Positions 5,146-5,235 of a DNA stretch of 5,235 nucleotides are shown in pieces (the stretch's first letter is position 1; each line of letters opens with the position of its first letter). The notes beneath the pieces were generated by a model that was given only the letters and a program-made list of their open reading frames with translations, made no database searches and was not told where the DNA came from. Both the position numbers and the translations under genes were made by a program. Origin of the DNA: Mogibacterium sp. (lineage in GTDB: Bacteria > Bacillota > Clostridia > Peptostreptococcales > Anaerovoracaceae); NCBI GenBank assembly GCA_017434685.1, contig JAFREV010000059.1:1-5235 (forward strand), given 5' to 3'.

Positions 5146-5235
5146 ATAATTTAGCGTTTTTATAATATCGAATCCGTGTTATGATTAAACAAGCGAAATG
5201 TTTGTTTTTAGGTAATTTGGAATGAGTTATGAGAA

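Larger units (their letters stand above)
4851..5235. other. Gene-poor AT-rich region downstream of groEL
   Basis: This stretch holds the 63-bp array and no supported gene. Bases 4854-4910 show only a weak AT-rich hairpin (TAAAAGAAT 4883-4891 with ATTACTTTTA 4900-4909, one bulge). Bases 5146-5235 are AT-rich with two TATAAT strings (5145-5150 and 5161-5166) lacking a matching -35 box, and a short AAACAA/TTGTTT inverted repeat (5187-5192 and 5202-5207). A 14-codon ATG frame at 5181-5225 has no ribosome binding site. Confidence 0.7.

Noticed and set aside
5181..5225. 14-codon ORF starting ATGATTAAACAAGCG
   Set aside because: Too short, without a Shine-Dalgarno or promoter, in AT-rich intergenic DNA.

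Overview
The window looks like chromosomal DNA of a low-to-mid GC, anaerobic Gram-positive bacterium of the Clostridia. This is inferred from a Rex NADH sensor, a 55-residue clostridial-type 2[4Fe-4S] ferredoxin, an Asp23 (alkaline shock) domain, and a groESL operon with a CIRCE/HrcA operator. Strong AGGAGG ribosome binding sites and consensus sigma-A promoters agree. I cannot name the genus from sequence alone; a family XIII / Anaerovoracaceae-like lineage is a guess.

Layout: (1) 2-607 (+) is the 3' part of rex, lacking only a short N-terminus. (2) 631-659 is a 13-bp hairpin between convergent genes that should work as a bidirectional terminator. (3) 683-850 (-) is a small ferredoxin gene with its own strong promoter (890-918), transcribed toward rex. 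(4) 998-1885 (+) is a P-loop ATPase whose C-terminus is an Asp23/YloU-like domain, an uncommon fusion. (5) 1922-2785 (+) is an OGG1-type 8-oxoguanine DNA glycosylase/AP lyase, 36 nt downstream and probably co-transcribed with the ATPase gene. (6) 2826-2854 is a consensus promoter and 2868-2894 a CIRCE operator, driving groES (2922-3200) and groEL (3228-4850). (7) 4851-5235 has no convincing gene but holds an exactly 63-bp-phased array of inverted half-sites (about 4915-5145).

The genes fit stress and redox physiology of an anaerobe: NADH sensing (Rex), low-potential electron transfer (ferredoxin), oxidative DNA damage repair (Ogg) and heat-shock protein folding (GroES/GroEL under HrcA control). 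groES, groEL and the ferredoxin have strong Shine-Dalgarno sequences, whereas the ATPase and ogg genes have none that is recognisable, suggesting low expression of that pair.

The two items most worth a second look are the 63-bp array after groEL, whose half-sites sit at exactly constant spacing and pair best in a nested three-arm fold, and the P-loop ATPase-Asp23 fusion next to ogg.
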